Source: Bacteroidota bacterium (GTDB taxonomy: Bacteria > Bacteroidota > Bacteroidia > UKL13-3). From it: a DNA stretch of 64,000 nucleotides. The position numbers and the translations under genes were made by a program. A model generated the notes under the pieces. That model had not been told where the DNA came from. It was given only the letters and a program-made list of their open reading frames with translations, and searched no databases. Of this stretch, positions 19,041 through 29,100 are shown piece after piece (the first letter of the stretch is position 1; the number at the start of each line of letters is the position of its first letter). Location of the stretch: the NCBI GenBank assembly GCA_027484685.1, contig JAIXSO010000069.1, positions 1-64,000 of the forward strand, in the 5' to 3' direction.

Positions 19041-19742
19041 ATGAAAGATAAAAAGCAATATAAAATTCTTGTTGTAGATGATGAAAAAGACATTCAAGAG
19101 TTTATTGAGTATAATTTAAAAAAAGAAGGTTACGAAGTTTTTTTGGCTAATAATGGGGTAGAAGCCATAGAAGAAGCCAAGCGTATAAAACCAGATTTAA
19201 TTTTGATGGATGTAATGATGCCTCAAATGGATGGTATCCAGGCTTGCCAGCAAATAAAATCGAATCCTTCATTGAACAAAATTTTTATTGTTTTTTTAAC
19301 TGCTAGAGCTGAAGAATATAGCGAGTTAGCTGGTTTTGATGCAGGAGCTGACGATTATATAGCCAAACCAATTAAACCTAAATTACTATTAACTCGCTTG
19401 GCAGCAATTCTGCGAAGAAAAGAAAGTAATAATGGTGATAGTGCTGAAGTAGAAAACATAAAGTTAAGCGTTAAAGGTTTAATAATTGATAGAGATACTT
19501 TTTTGGTTTATAAAGGAACAGAAAAAATTCAATTAGCTCGTAAAGAGTTTGAATTACTTTATTTATTAGCAAGTAAACCTGGTAAAGTATTTAAGCGTGA
19601 AATTATTTTAGAAAAAGTGTGGGGCGATGAGGTTATTGTGGGTGATAGAACGATTGATGTTCACATTAGAAAAATTCGTGAAAAAATAGGTGAAGATTTA
19701 TTAGGAACTGTTAAAGGTGTTGGCTATAAATTTGAAGATTAA
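19041..19742 (+). CDS. OmpR/PhoB-family response regulator
   Basis: A 233-residue regulator. The receiver domain (about 7-125) has acidic pocket D15-D16, phospho-acceptor Asp in LILMDVMMPQMDG (about residue 58) and Lys in AKPIKPKLL. The winged-helix DNA-binding domain (about 135-232) has the recognition motif GDRTIDVHIRKIREKIG and ends VKGVGYKFED. It belongs to the PhoB/OmpR class. No histidine kinase is adjacent. Confidence 0.93.
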   Translation: MKDKKQYKILVVDDEKDIQEFIEYNLKKEGYEVFLANNGVEAIEEAKRIKPDLILMDVMMPQMDGIQACQQIKSNPSLNKIFIVFLTARAEEYSELAGFDAGADDYIAKPIKPKLLLTRLAAILRRKESNNGDSAEVENIKLSVKGLIIDRDTFLVYKGTEKIQLARKEFELLYLLASKPGKVFKREIILEKVWGDEVIVGDRTIDVHIRKIREKIGEDLLGTVKGVGYKFED

Positions 19743-19818
19743 TAGGTTAATTACCTCAACTAAATTTTCATTGTTTATAATTGAACATTTATAATTATAA
19801 TTGTACTTTATTTTCTAA

Positions 19819-21081
19819 ATGGATAATTATTCTCTCATTATTTTATCAAGCATTTTGTTTTCGGCCTTTTTTGCTGGAACCGAAATTGCCTTTATTTCTT
19901 CTAACAAATTACTTATTGAACTTAAAAGCAAGCAAGGAAGTGTAACTGCTAACATACTTTCTAATTTTGTTAATAATCCATCAAAATTTATTAGCACCAC
20001 ACTAGTTGGCAATAATATTGGTTTGGTAATTTATGGTATTTACATGGCCAAAGTGCTCGATCCGCTTTTGGTAAGTATTTCGCCATATTTTGAAACACAT
20101 AAATTCTTATTGCTTTTTGCTCAAACCATTATTTCTACTTTAATTGTTTTGGTTACGGCTGAGTTTATACCAAAAGTTTTGTTTCGTATAAATCCTGATT
20201 TAGTATTGCAAGTATTGGCATTACCATTTTTGTTGTTTTACTATTTGTTTTGGCCAGTTGTTCATGTAATTATTTGGCTTTCTAAAATTATTTTAAATGG
20301 TTTTTTAAAAATTAAATATACCGAAACCACTCCGGTTTTTACTAAAATAGATTTAGATGATTACATCAATCAAGTAAGTGATAACGACTTAGAGGATGAT
20401 GCAGAAGTGGATACAGAAATGTTTAAAAACGCACTTGATTTTTCAAATCTAAAAGTTCGTGATTGCATGACTCCAAGAACCGATTTGGAGATAATTGATA
20501 TTACCGAAACTCCAGAAGTTTTATATCAAAAATTTGTACAAACTGGTTTATCTAAAATATTGGTTTATGGCGGTACTCCCGATAATATTATCGGCTACGT
20601 GCACCAAAAAGAAATATTCAAAAAAGTAAATTCTATTAAAGAAATAGTTTTCCCAATTGAAATAGTGCCTGCTACTACTTCGGTTATGGATGTTTTAAAC
20701 AGATTTAGTAAAACACGTAAAAGTATTGCTTTGGTGGTAAATGAACTTGGAGGAACTGCTGGTATTGTTACTATTGAAGATGTAATGGAAGAAATTTTTG
20801 GTGAAATAGATGATGAACACGACACAGAATCGCTTACTGAAAAAACCATTTCTGAAAAAGAGTATTTATTCTCATGCAGATTAGAAATTCATTACTTAAA
20901 TAATAAATACGATTTTGAATTACCTGAAGGCGAGTACAATACTTTAGGCGGATTTATTACTGCTAACCATGAAGATATTCCCGTTCAAGGCGAAAAAATA
21001 GTAATTGAAAATTATGAGTTTATCATTCAAAAATCGAGCAGTGCTAAAATTGAAGAAGTAATTTTAAAAGTAAAGCAATAG
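19819..21081 (+). CDS. CNNM/CorC-type membrane protein (hemolysin family)
   Basis: A 420-residue protein with the DUF21/CNNM transmembrane domain (residues 1-180, opening with FFAGTEIAFISSNK), a CBS pair (about 205-330, including VRDCMTPRTDLE and GTAGIVTIEDVMEEIFGEI) and a C-terminal CorC_HlyC domain (about 345-420, TLGGFI). Members are linked to Mg2+/Co2+ efflux or envelope functions. GldE of gliding bacteria is a paralogue of this family, but nothing here assigns it to gliding. Confidence 0.92.
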   Translation: MDNYSLIILSSILFSAFFAGTEIAFISSNKLLIELKSKQGSVTANILSNFVNNPSKFISTTLVGNNIGLVIYGIYMAKVLDPLLVSISPYFETHKFLLLFAQTIISTLIVLVTAEFIPKVLFRINPDLVLQVLALPFLLFYYLFWPVVHVIIWLSKIILNGFLKIKYTETTPVFTKIDLDDYINQVSDNDLEDDAEVDTEMFKNALDFSNLKVRDCMTPRTDLEIIDITETPEVLYQKFVQTGLSKILVYGGTPDNIIGYVHQKEIFKKVNSIKEIVFPIEIVPATTSVMDVLNRFSKTRKSIALVVNELGGTAGIVTIEDVMEEIFGEIDDEHDTESLTEKTISEKEYLFSCRLEIHYLNNKYDFELPEGEYNTLGGFITANHEDIPVQGEKIVIENYEFIIQKSSSAKIEEVILKVKQ

Positions 21082-21098
21082 CTTAATTTTCAAACATA

Positions 21099-21135
21099 AA
21101 AAAGGCTCTTAAAATCAAATTTTAAGAGCCTTTTT
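21099..21135. terminator. Bidirectional terminator
   Basis: A perfect 16-bp inverted repeat (21099-21114 and 21120-21135) with a 5-nt loop carries AAAAA on one side and TTTTT on the other. It separates two convergent genes. Confidence 0.92.
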
Positions 21136-21156
21136 ACATTTTTATAGGCTGATTAA

Positions 21157-21462
21157 TTATTTAGCTTCTTCAGTTTTTACTGCTTTTTTACTGCAGCATG
21201 CTTTTTTAGCTTCACATTTTTTCTCTTCTTTTTTCTCACAGCTTTTGGCAGCCGATTTTTTGCTTGAACAGCACGATTTTTTCTCTTCTGTTTTTTTTGT
21301 GTTATCAGTAGTTACTTCATCAACCGAAGTTTGGTTTTCGTTAACTACTTCTACTGTTGCTGCTTGAGGTTTAGCGGTAGTTGTAGCGGCTGGTTTAGCA
21401 TTTTGTGCTTTGCTAGCAAATGCAAACGATGCAAAAGCAGCTATTAAAAGTATTTTTTTCAT
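21157..21462 (-). CDS. Secreted Cys/Lys-rich small protein
   Basis: The start is placed at the ATG at 21462, which gives a signal peptide (MKKILLIAAF...SKAQ) and 101 residues. An upstream start at 21534 would read through the promoter. After an Ala/Thr-rich linker the C-terminus is Lys/Glu-rich with six cysteines: CC, C, C and CC in short clusters (SCCSSK, SCEKK, KCEAKKACCSKK). It has no domain I know. The Cys doublets suggest metal binding in the periplasm or at the surface. It has its own consensus promoter. Confidence 0.7.
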   Translation of the reverse strand: MKKILLIAAFASFAFASKAQNAKPAATTTAKPQAATVEVVNENQTSVDEVTTDNTKKTEEKKSCCSSKKSAAKSCEKKEEKKCEAKKACCSKKAVKTEEAK

Positions 21463-21489
21463 ATTGTTATTATTTAAAAATTTATAATT

Positions 21490-21520
21490 CAAATGTATTG
21501 ATGTAAATTGAAAATGCAAA
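21490..21520 (-). promoter_or_regulatory. Consensus Bacteroidota promoter of the Cys-rich protein
   Basis: On the minus strand TTTG (21520-21517), a 19-nt spacer and TACATTTG (21497-21490) match the consensus at every position. The expected transcript start leaves a leader of about 20 nt before the ATG at 21462. A second -7-like box TACCTTTG overlaps the -33 element. Confidence 0.8.
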
Positions 21521-21560
21521 GGTATTTTAACCAAGCATACTTAAATTTTACTAAAATAAG

Positions 21561-22034
21561 TTATTGATGATGGTATGGTTCTCCTTTTATTATGGTAAAA
21601 CAACGGTAAATTTGCTCTATAAAAATAAGCCTAATTAATTGGTGTGAAAAAGTACAAGCCGAAAGCGATATTTTGGCATTTGCCCTATCATAAATAGTTT
21701 CGTCAAAGCCATAAGCACCTCCAATTATAAAAACCAAACCACTTTGCTGAACGCTTAGGTTTTCAATGTATTTTGCTAACTGAATTGACGTGTAAGTTTT
21801 TCCATTTTCATCTAATAAAATTACAAAATCGGTATATTTTAGCTGTTTTAAAATAATATCTGCCTCAGCTTTTTTAGTTTGGTTGGCATCTTTGCTTTTT
21901 AGTTTGGTTGGCAACTCAAAAGTTTTACTCTCAAATTTACAGTAATGAACTAATCGTTTTGAAAATTCAGCAAATCCATCCTCTACAAATTTAAAATGTG
22001 TTTTACCAAGTTGAAGCAACGTAACTTTTACCAT
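21561..22034 (-). CDS. rlmH: 23S rRNA pseudouridine-1915 N3-methyltransferase RlmH
   Basis: This 157-residue SPOUT-class enzyme methylates pseudouridine 1915 in helix 69 of 23S rRNA. The trefoil-knot motifs are present: FIIGGAYGFDETIY (about 105-118) binds SAM, and the C-terminal SACTFSHQLIRLIFIEQIYRCF...GEPYHHQ ends exactly as expected for RlmH. It overlaps the upstream M48 protease gene by 7 nt. Confidence 0.96.
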   Translation of the reverse strand: MVKVTLLQLGKTHFKFVEDGFAEFSKRLVHYCKFESKTFELPTKLKSKDANQTKKAEADIILKQLKYTDFVILLDENGKTYTSIQLAKYIENLSVQQSGLVFIIGGAYGFDETIYDRANAKISLSACTFSHQLIRLIFIEQIYRCFTIIKGEPYHHQ

Positions 22035-22831
22035 GATTTTTCAGTATTTTTGGGTAAAAGTGACTTTATTCTTGAATAATTTTCTTCAAATTTTTTCCCT
22101 TTTTTGCCACCTAGTTTTAGCCAATGTTCAAGCATTACTTGTTTTCTGTTTTCTGGAGCAGGGTGTGTGCTTAAAAACTCCGATACTTCTTGTGTTTGGT
22201 TATCTTTTTCTAACTTTTCAAAAAAGCCATTTGCTTCGCTCGCATCATATACAGTATTGTATAAATAATTTACCGAATATTCATCTGCTTGCGCTTCGTT
22301 ATCTCTACTAAATTTTAAACCAAGTAAATTTTGAGCAATATTAATTAGGCTGCTTCCATCGCCAAAAACCAAACTGATCAATGCTGCAAGTCCCATTTCT
22401 TTTGCCATATTATCAATAGAATGGCGTTTGTCGGCATGGGCTATTTCGTGGCCTATAACTCCGGCTAATTGGGCTTCGTTATCTAAATAATTTATCAATC
22501 CTGTGTAAACGTAAATTTTACCACCAGGTAAGCAAAAGGCATTTAATACGGTATCATTTATAATTTTCAAATCCCATTTAAAATCATCGGCATGCGTAAC
22601 ATTACCCGATTTTAAAATACGTTCTTTTATTAAATTGATGCTATTGTATAATTCTTTATTTTCTTTTTCATCTAAAATTTGATTGGCATAAATTGCATCA
22701 TATTGGTTTTGAGCTGATTTGCCCATTTCTACGTCTACTTCGGTGCTAATGTAGTTTTTCCAACCATCGCCACACGAACTGAATACAACCATTAAGGCAA
22801 AAAATATGACTATGTTTTTAGTAAATTTCAT
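22028..22831 (-). CDS. M48-family metalloprotease lipoprotein
   Basis: A 267-residue protein with lipobox FSSC (Cys 20). The zinc motif HEIAH has H128, E129 and H132, and the third ligand is the Glu in DNEAQADEYSVNYL (about residue 180). This is the architecture of periplasmic M48 proteases of the BepA/LoiP type, which act in outer-membrane protein quality control. It fits with the SurA gene elsewhere in the window. Confidence 0.92.
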   Translation of the reverse strand: MKFTKNIVIFFALMVVFSSCGDGWKNYISTEVDVEMGKSAQNQYDAIYANQILDEKENKELYNSINLIKERILKSGNVTHADDFKWDLKIINDTVLNAFCLPGGKIYVYTGLINYLDNEAQLAGVIGHEIAHADKRHSIDNMAKEMGLAALISLVFGDGSSLINIAQNLLGLKFSRDNEAQADEYSVNYLYNTVYDASEANGFFEKLEKDNQTQEVSEFLSTHPAPENRKQVMLEHWLKLGGKKGKKFEENYSRIKSLLPKNTEKSW

Positions 22832-22930
22832 CTTTGATTTTTTCTACGAATTTAACAACATTATTAATATTATAAATAAATGACTTTTTGCAATGGCTTA
22901 TAGTTTTATATTCGCCACACTTTTTAAAAA

Positions 22931-25285
22931 ATGAAAAAACAATATATTTTAAGTTTTATAGCGGTAATTTTTAGCATGCAATTGCTTGCGCAGCAAGGTA
23001 GAATTAAAGGTTTAGTAGTTGATAAAGATAATGGAGAACCTATCATTTCGTGTAATATTAAACTAACAGAAATTACTCCAAATAATGAAGTTAGTGTTAA
23101 GAAACCCATTATTGTTCAAACAGATAATAATGGTATTTATGTGATAACAAAAATTCCTTTTGGAAAATATACTGTTCGTTTTGCTTTTATTGGGTACGAA
23201 ATTTCAACACAAACTGTTGAAGTTAATGATGAAGAACCAATTCAGTTAAACTTTAACGTTACTAAAAAGAAAAATCAATTAAATGAGGTTACTATTAGTG
23301 GCGAAAAAGAAAAAGTTCGCGAAAACGTAAATATTTCAACTAATGTAATTACTCAAAAAGAACTTTCACGTTTGCCTACTTTTGGTGGTGAGCCTGATTT
23401 GGTTCAATATTTACAAGTATTACCAGGTGTTAACTTTAGTGGCGACCAAGGCGGACAACTTTATATTCGCGGTGGTTCGCCAGTTATGAATAAAGTTATG
23501 CTTGATGGAATGATTATTTATAATCCATTTCATTCCATTGGTTTGTTCAGTATTTTTGATGCTGATTTAATTAAAACTGCCGATGTAAGTGCTGGCGGAT
23601 TTAATGTTCAGTATGGTGGTAGAATTTCGGGTGTAATTGATGTAAGCACACGCGATGGAAATAGAAAAGATTTTTCGGGTAAAATAGCTGTGAATCCTGT
23701 TACTGCTAAGTTTCATATTGAAGGCCCCGTTTCAAAATATACTGAAGGTGGTGGATCGGCTTCGTATATTATTTCATGCAAAACATCTTACTTAGACAAA
23801 ACTGCTCCAATTTTTTATAAAAATGCTGATCCCGAAAATGGTCTTCCTTACTCTTTCCTCGATTTATTTGGTAAATATGCTTTTACCAGTTCTAATGGAA
23901 GTAAGGCAAGTTTATTTGGATTTAGATTTGAAGATAAATCTCAATTTAACCAATTAAAATACAATTGGAATAATGTTGGTTTAGGTGGGAATTTATTAAT
24001 TATTCCTGATGGAAGCAGTACATTAATTAATATTGCTGGTGGTTATTCAAATTACGGTATTACATTATTAGATGCAAGTAACAGAGAACGTTCAAGCGGA
24101 ATAAACAGCTTTAATACTTCGTTTGGATTTACCAACTTTTTTGGAAAAGACGATTTAAAATACGGATTTGAAGTAGTTGGCTTTAGTACTAATTATAATT
24201 ATTTAAACAATACTGGTAGAAAAATTGACCAAGTAAATAGCAATACCGAAGCATCAACTTATTTTAAGTATAAAAAAGTAATAGGAAGTCGTTTGGTTAT
24301 TGAGCCAGGTATTCGTATGGTTTATTACGCTTCTATTTCAGAAAGTAGCATAGAACCGCGTGTTGGTATTAAGTACAATGCTACTTCTACTTTAAGGTTT
24401 AAAGGTGCAGCAGGTTTGTATTCGCAAAATTTAATCAGTGCTGTAAGCGATCAAGATGTGGTGAATTTATTTTATGGCTTTTTATCAAATCCTGACGGTA
24501 TTTCTCGTAATGGTTCTTTGGCAGGTAATACTAGCCGTTTGCAAAAAGCATGGCATACTGCTTTTGGTTTTGAACTTGATATATTAAATACACCAAAACA
24601 AAAGTTAAACTTAAACAGTGAGTTGTTTTATAAAAACTTTAACCAAATAATTAGTATTAATAGGTATAAAATTTACGAAAACGATGCTTCTAATGCCAAT
24701 AGACCTGAACTAGAAAGATTAGATTATATAGCTGAAAAAGGCTTAAGTTATGGTGCTGATGCAACTTTAAAATACGAAAACAAAAAATTAAATATTTGGG
24801 CAGTTTATTCATTGACTTACGTAACTCGTGATGATGGAGTGGTAGGAGAATATGTTCCTCACTTTGATAGACGACATAATTTTAATATAGTTGTAAATCA
24901 AAGTTGGGGTAATAAAAAGAATCCAACTGCTTGGACAGCTAATTTACGTTGGAATTTTGGTTCAGGTTTTCCATTTACACAAACCCAAGGCTTGTACGAA
25001 AAACTTAATTTTGCTGGTGGAATTAGCTCAAATCCATTAGTGCAAAATGGAAATTTAGGTGTTTACTACGATCAAATTAATACAGGTCGTTTACCATATT
25101 TTCATCGCTTAGATATTTCACTTTCTCGCAAATTTAACATCAGCAAAACTTCAGTTTTAAACATAACTGCTGCTGCTACGAACGTATATAATCGCGAAAA
25201 TATATTTTATTTTGATGTGCTTAATTATAAAAGAATCAATCAATTACCTTTCTTGCCAACTTTAGGTTTTAGTTTAACTTTTTAA
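22931..25285 (+). CDS. TonB-dependent receptor with CarboxypepD_reg-like domain
   Basis: A 784-residue receptor. The signal peptide is cut after ...LLAQ (about residue 20), the regulatory-like domain covers 24-110 (GKYTVRFAFIGYE), the plug 120-240 (GGQLYIRGGSPVMNKVMLDG) and the barrel runs to GFSLTF. No DUF4249 or SusD gene follows; a terminator does. It differs in sequence from the receptor at 15.7 kb, so the two are paralogues, not a recent duplication. The ligand is unknown. Confidence 0.9.
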   Translation: MKKQYILSFIAVIFSMQLLAQQGRIKGLVVDKDNGEPIISCNIKLTEITPNNEVSVKKPIIVQTDNNGIYVITKIPFGKYTVRFAFIGYEISTQTVEVNDEEPIQLNFNVTKKKNQLNEVTISGEKEKVRENVNISTNVITQKELSRLPTFGGEPDLVQYLQVLPGVNFSGDQGGQLYIRGGSPVMNKVMLDGMIIYNPFHSIGLFSIFDADLIKTADVSAGGFNVQYGGRISGVIDVSTRDGNRKDFSGKIAVNPVTAKFHIEGPVSKYTEGGGSASYIISCKTSYLDKTAPIFYKNADPENGLPYSFLDLFGKYAFTSSNGSKASLFGFRFEDKSQFNQLKYNWNNVGLGGNLLIIPDGSSTLINIAGGYSNYGITLLDASNRERSSGINSFNTSFGFTNFFGKDDLKYGFEVVGFSTNYNYLNNTGRKIDQVNSNTEASTYFKYKKVIGSRLVIEPGIRMVYYASISESSIEPRVGIKYNATSTLRFKGAAGLYSQNLISAVSDQDVVNLFYGFLSNPDGISRNGSLAGNTSRLQKAWHTAFGFELDILNTPKQKLNLNSELFYKNFNQIISINRYKIYENDASNANRPELERLDYIAEKGLSYGADATLKYENKKLNIWAVYSLTYVTRDDGVVGEYVPHFDRRHNFNIVVNQSWGNKKNPTAWTANLRWNFGSGFPFTQTQGLYEKLNFAGGISSNPLVQNGNLGVYYDQINTGRLPYFHRLDISLSRKFNISKTSVLNITAAATNVYNRENIFYFDVLNYKRINQLPFLPTLGFSLTF

Positions 25286-25308
25286 AATAAGCTATTCAAT
25301 ATTTTATG

Positions 25309-25345
25309 AGCCATTACAACTAAGTTGTAGTGGCTTTTATTTTTA
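25309..25345 (+). terminator. Terminator after the second TonB receptor
   Basis: An 11-bp stem (25309-25319 and 25325-25335, one T-G wobble) with a 5-nt loop is followed by TTTATTTTT. It lies 24 nt after the receptor stop. Confidence 0.8.
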
Positions 25346-25368
25346 AAAGGAATTGACAAGAAAGAATA

Positions 25369-25400
25369 TTTTTTCTTTAATACTAATTTTGTTATGTTTG
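25369..25400 (+). promoter_or_regulatory. Promoter of the VapBC-type pair
   Basis: TTTT (25369-25372), a 20-nt spacer and a perfect -7 box TATGTTTG (25393-25400). Only 4 nt separate the box from the ATG at 25405, so the mRNA should begin at or next to the start codon. Confidence 0.6.
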
Positions 25401-25404
25401 TGAT

Positions 25405-25608
25405 ATGACAGTAAATGCGCTCAATATTGATATAAAAAAACTTCCAAAAGAACTTCAAAAGGAAGTGGCTGATTTTGTTAAAACAATAAAATTGAAGGCA
25501 AAAAATTCAAATCAATTGAAGCAACGTCAGTTTGGTTTTGCAAAGGGAAAAGTAAAGATAAGCCAAGATTTTGATACACCATTAGTTGAATTTGAAAACT
25601 ACATGTAA
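25405..25608 (+). CDS. DUF2281/VapB-type antitoxin
   Basis: A 67-residue protein with the pattern IDIKKLPKELQKEVADFVKTI at the N-terminus and a C-terminal GxAKGKVKISQDFDTPLxxFENYM, typical of DUF2281 antitoxins paired with PIN toxins. The basic N-terminal helices are expected to bind DNA and the acidic C-terminus to block the toxin. Its TAA stop overlaps the ATG of the toxin by one base. Confidence 0.88.
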   Translation: MTVNALNIDIKKLPKELQKEVADFVKTIKLKAKNSNQLKQRQFGFAKGKVKISQDFDTPLVEFENYM

Positions 25609-25991
25609 TGGCTTTTTTATTAGATACGCATACTTTTCTTTGGTTTCTTTCAGGCGATGAGCAGTTATCAAAAAAGGCGTTAGTTAAAATTCTAGATATA
25701 AACAAGAAATGCTATTTAAGTATTGCTAGTCTTTGGGAAATTACTATTAAACTTCTGTTAGGTAAATTAGAATTAAATTTTGAATTTAACGAGTTGGCAG
25801 AATATTTAACAAGAAATAATATTGAGATACTTGTTATTAACTTTGATCATTTAATGGTTTTATCAGAACTACCTTTAAACCATCGAGACCCTTTTGATAG
25901 AATAATCATTTCACAAGCAATTGCTGAGAAATTCACTATAATTTCTCAAGACTCTGTATTTAAATCTTACCAAGCAAAATTGCTTTGGTAG
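25608..25991 (+). CDS. vapC: PIN-domain toxin (VapC type)
   Basis: The 127-residue PIN ribonuclease starts with FLLDTHTFLWF, giving the first acidic residue D6. Further acidic positions are the E in SLWEITIK and the D residues of HRDPFDRIIISQA, all of the catalytic quartet region. PIN toxins cleave tRNA or rRNA. The single-base stop/start overlap with the antitoxin indicates translational coupling. Confidence 0.9.
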   Translation: MAFLLDTHTFLWFLSGDEQLSKKALVKILDINKKCYLSIASLWEITIKLLLGKLELNFEFNELAEYLTRNNIEILVINFDHLMVLSELPLNHRDPFDRIIISQAIAEKFTIISQDSVFKSYQAKLLW

Positions 25992-26042
25992 GTTTCATTC
26001 ATACACATTTTCTGCACTTATTACGCTAATTTTCAAGCATAC

Positions 26043-26073
26043 TTGATATTTGGTTTATCAAACGTTATTTTCG
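26043..26073 (+). promoter_or_regulatory. Probable ileS promoter
   Basis: TTG (26043-26045), a 20-nt spacer and TATTTTCG (26066-26073), one base off TAnnTTTG. It would give an approximately 48-nt leader, which contains a weak CCC/GGG hairpin (about 26087-26096). Confidence 0.45.
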
Positions 26074-26124
26074 CGCCACTTTTAAAAATCCCTATTGGGT
26101 TTTTATACAATTTTTTAAAACAAA

Positions 26125-29100
26125 ATGACCAAATACAAAGAATATAAAAAACTTGATTTTCCAGCTTTTGAGCAAGAAATATTAAAGTTTTGGGCCGATG
26201 AAAAAATATTTGAAAAAAGTGTAGCAAATCGTAAAAGCGCAAAACCATTTGTGTTTTACGAGGGGCCGCCAAGTGCAAATGGAATGCCTGGTATTCATCA
26301 TGTTATGAGTAGGGCAATCAAAGATATTTTTTGCAGATACAATACTTTAAAAGGTTTTCAAGTAAAACGTAAGGCTGGTTGGGATACACATGGTTTGCCT
26401 GTAGAATTACAGGTGGAAAAGGCCATGGGAATTACCAAAGAAGATATTGGTAAAACTATTTCTATAGAAGATTATAACGAAGCATGCCGCAAGGATGTTA
26501 TGAAATACACCGATGTATGGAATGAACTTACTACGCGCATTGGCTACTGGGTAGATTTGAACGACCCTTACATTACATACGAAAATAGTTATATCGAAAG
26601 CCTTTGGTGGTGTTTAAAACAGTTGCACAATAAAGGTTATTTATATAAAGGTTACACCATTCAGCCATACTCGCCTGCTGCGGGAACTGGTTTAAGTTCG
26701 CACGAATTAAACCAACCCGGCACCTACAAAGATGTAAAAGATATGACTGCTGTGGCCATGTTTAAAATAGTTAATGGTTCACAGTTGATAGTTGATAGCA
26801 ATACTTCGGTTGCTGAGCGAAGCCGAAGCACCGAACCTGTTTATTTCCTTGCTTGGACTACAACTCCATGGACATTGCCATCAAACACAGCATTGGCCGT
26901 AGGCCCCAAAATTGATTATGTTTTGGTAAAAACAATTAGCCAATTTAGTCACGAAGAGGTAAATGTAATTTTAGCTAAAAACTTAGTTGCAAAATACTTT
27001 AAACCTGAACAAGCCGAATTAAAATTTGAAGATTACAAAGCAGGCGATAAATTGGTTCCTTACCAAATTTTAGCTGAATATAAAGGCAAAGATTTAGCCG
27101 GCACTAAATACGAGCAATTATTACCATTTGATGGCATTAAAGTGGAAAACGGAAAAAGCTTTGAAGTAATTACTGGTGATTTTGTTACCACTGAAGATGG
27201 AACTGGTATTGTTCATATTGCGCCAAGTTTTGGTGCAGACGATTTCAGGGTAGCGCAACAAAATGGAATTGGTTCATTAACTCTGGTTGACAAACGTGGT
27301 AAGTTTTTAGCTGAGGTTAAGGATGATTTATTCCTATATGGCGAAGAATATGTAAAAGAAGCTTATTTAACTGAAACTCAAAAAGAAGCTGCTTTGGTTT
27401 TGCAAAAAGACAAGTTACAAGGTTTTATAAAAGATACTAGCAAGTTAAATTATTTAAGTGTAGATGAGCGTATTACCTTAAAACTTCAAAACGAAAATAA
27501 GTTATTTAAAAAAGAAAAATACGACCATACTTATCCGCATTGTTGGAGAACTGATAAGCCAATTTTATATTATCCGCTAGAAAGTTGGTTTATTAAAACC
27601 ACGGCTGTTAAAGATAAATTGGTGGAGAATAATGCCAAAATTAATTGGAAGCCAGCAAGTACAGGAACTGGAAGATTTGGAAATTGGTTAGAAAACTTGG
27701 TTGATTGGAATTTATCTCGTTCGCGTTATTGGGGGACTCCGCTACCAATTTGGAGAACTGAAGATGGTTTGGAAGAAAAATGTATTGGTTCAAAAGCTGA
27801 GTTGACTACTGAATTTGAAAAAGCTGTAAAAGCAGGGTTTAACCAAAATTCAAAATTCAAAGTTGGCGAGAACTCCAACCATGGACATAATTTAGAGATA
27901 GACTTACATAAGCCTTTTGTTGATGAAATAGTTTTAGTTTCTGATTCGGGTAAACCAATGAAACGCGAAGCTGATTTAATTGATGTTTGGTTTGATAGTG
28001 GTGCCATGCCTTATGCTCAATGGAATTTTATGGGTAAAGATTCAACTGAAGAAGCTAAGGCACAACTCGAATCAGCTTACCCAGCAGATTATATTGCCGA
28101 AGGAGTTGACCAAACACGTGGTTGGTTCTTTACATTGCATGCTTTGGCAGTTTTATTAAACGATTGTTCAGACGAAATAAAAGCATTTAATCAAAAAACT
28201 GGAAACCCGGGAATTGCTTTTAAAAATGTAATTGCCAATGGCCTTGTATTAGATAAAAATGGCCAAAAAATGAGTAAACGTTTGGGCAATGTGGTTGATC
28301 CGTTTACTACCATTGCTAAATATGGTGCCGATGCTACGCGTTGGTACATGATAAGTAATAACGACCCTTGGGACAACCTGAAATTTGATTTAGAAGGAAT
28401 AGGAGAGAGCCAACGTAAATTTTTTGGAACTTTGTACAATACCTATTCGTTTTTTGCTATTTATGCCAATATTGATGGTTTTGTTTATGATAGTAGTAAT
28501 ATAGTAGCTGTAAAAGAACGCACTGAACTTGATCGTTGGATTATTAGTAAACTAAATAGCTTAATAAAATTAGTGAGCGAGAAAATGGATGATTACGATC
28601 CAACTCCTGCAGCAAGGGCTATTGAAGAGTTTGTGGGCGATCATCTTTCTAACTGGTACGTGCGCTTAAGCCGCAGACGTTTTTGGAAAGGCGAAATGAA
28701 CGATGAGAAAAAAGCAGCTTACGAAACTTTATACGAGTGTTTAGAAACTGTTAGTCAGTTAATGAGCAGTGTTGCTCCATTTTTTGCCGATTGGTTGTAC
28801 CGTAACTTAAACGAAAGCTTAATTGAGTCAGGTAAAAACACCTTACAATCAGTTCATTTAACAAATTTAAAAATAGCTGATAGCCAATTAATTGATTTAA
28901 TTCTTGAAGAGCAAATGGATTACGCGCAGCGTATTTCATCGTTGGTTTTATCAATCAGAAAAAAGGAAAATATTAAAGTTCGTCAGCCACTGCAACGTAT
29001 TTTAATTCCTGTTGTTGACCAAAGGATAAAAGACGAAATTACGCATGTTAAAGACCTGATTTTGGCCGAAGTAAACGTTAAGGAGTTAGAATATATTGAT

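Noticed and set aside
26077-26124. T-box riboswitch before ileS
   Set aside because: The leader is only about 50 nt with a weak CCC/GGG hairpin, too short for a T-box.
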